DNA of 15,116 nt from CAXQRU01 sp964226685 (lineage in GTDB: Bacteria; Pseudomonadota; Gammaproteobacteria; Pseudomonadales; Cellvibrionaceae): assembly GCA_964226685.1 (NCBI GenBank), contig CAXQRU010000032.1, forward strand, positions 1 through 15,116. Direction: 5' to 3'. The notes beneath the pieces were generated by a model. The model saw nothing but the letters and a program-made list of their open reading frames with translations. It was not told the DNA's origin and did not search any database. How positions within the stretch are numbered: position 1 is the stretch's first letter; the number at the start of each line of letters is the position of its first letter. Made by a program: the position numbers and the translations under genes. Positions 14,938-15,116 of the stretch are shown here, piece by piece.

Positions 14938-15098
14938 AGACAGGAAACCTCGATTATCAATATGGTTTATTATTTGCACTAATGGGGGACTGAGGGTTCC
15001 CCACCACAAAGATTCGCCATTGTACGCCTGTTAAAACAACAAGGCTACACTTATCCACAATATTTTTTTAAAAGCTTGAATAACCGTCTAAACAATAA
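14938..15098. other. dnaA upstream region, probable edge of oriC
   Basis: These 161 bases contain no gene. They hold one perfect DnaA box (15051-15059) beside an AT-rich run with seven T in a row (15063-15069). There is also a GC hairpin candidate, TGGGG (14983-14987) with CCCCA (14999-15003). No convincing promoter stands out; TACAAT (minus strand, 15024-15019) is a possible -10. In pseudomonad-like genomes the origin lies just upstream of dnaA, so this is probably its edge, cut off by the contig end. Confidence 0.45.
15051..15059 (+). promoter_or_regulatory. DnaA box
   Basis: TTATCCACA is a perfect match to the high-affinity 9-bp DnaA box. It lies 114 bases upstream of the chosen dnaA start and next to an AT-rich segment. 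It is the only perfect copy noticed in the window. Confidence 0.85.
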
Positions 15099-15116
15099 AG
15101 ATCGGAAGAGCACACG
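15099..15116. other. Illumina TruSeq adapter remnant (artefact)
   Basis: AGATCGGAAGAGCACACG is identical to the first 18 bases of the standard Illumina TruSeq read-1 adapter and runs to the very end of the window. It is almost certainly untrimmed adapter at a contig end, not genomic DNA. Confidence 0.95.

Noticed and set aside
14938..15009. N-terminal extension of DnaA starting at a TTG at 15009
   Set aside because: The extra 24 residues do not resemble DnaA N-termini and have no clear ribosome site; the GTG at 14937 gives the usual length and start.

Overview
This window looks like chromosomal DNA next to the replication origin of a gammaproteobacterium. The right-hand two thirds carry dnaA-dnaN-recF-gyrB in the usual order, all on the minus strand. 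The left end carries rpmB-rpmG-mutM on the plus strand. The protein sequences (an MscS of the E. coli type and length, an L33 without zinc-binding cysteines, a GyrB of about 800 residues) fit Gammaproteobacteria, perhaps a marine lineage. Genus cannot be told from the sequence alone.

Layout, left to right. Positions 1-259 hold the first codons of a divergent minus-strand gene and a candidate promoter for the ribosomal protein genes. rpmB (L28) and rpmG (L33) follow, then a strong hairpin terminator that ends directly against the mutM start codon. mutM encodes formamidopyrimidine-DNA glycosylase. Next come a small unrecognised minus-strand gene and plus-strand ridA. ridA converges on a DUF2207 membrane protein gene across a two-way hairpin region. 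From 2653 to the right end every gene is on the minus strand: lemA and the DUF2207 gene (a common pair), mscS, a small isoprenylcysteine methyltransferase-like membrane protein, a 720-residue FHA-transmembrane-trypsin-like protease, then gyrB, recF, dnaN and dnaA. A perfect DnaA box lies upstream of dnaA beside an AT-rich stretch.

The most informative regulatory signals are two ParB-binding parS sites inside the recF coding sequence. They imply ParABS chromosome partitioning and place the segregation centromere beside the origin. If the origin lies just upstream of dnaA, the dnaA-gyrB genes and the envelope genes are transcribed with the replication fork. The rpmB-rpmG-mutM and ridA genes would then be head-on to it.

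The block from 2653 to 8735 is five consecutive predicted membrane or envelope proteins. The least familiar is the FHA-TM-protease protein, which could link a cytoplasmic phosphopeptide-type domain to a periplasmic serine protease. No mobile elements, CRISPR arrays, tRNA or rRNA genes were seen. The last 18 bases match the start of the Illumina TruSeq adapter and are best treated as a sequencing artefact at a contig end.
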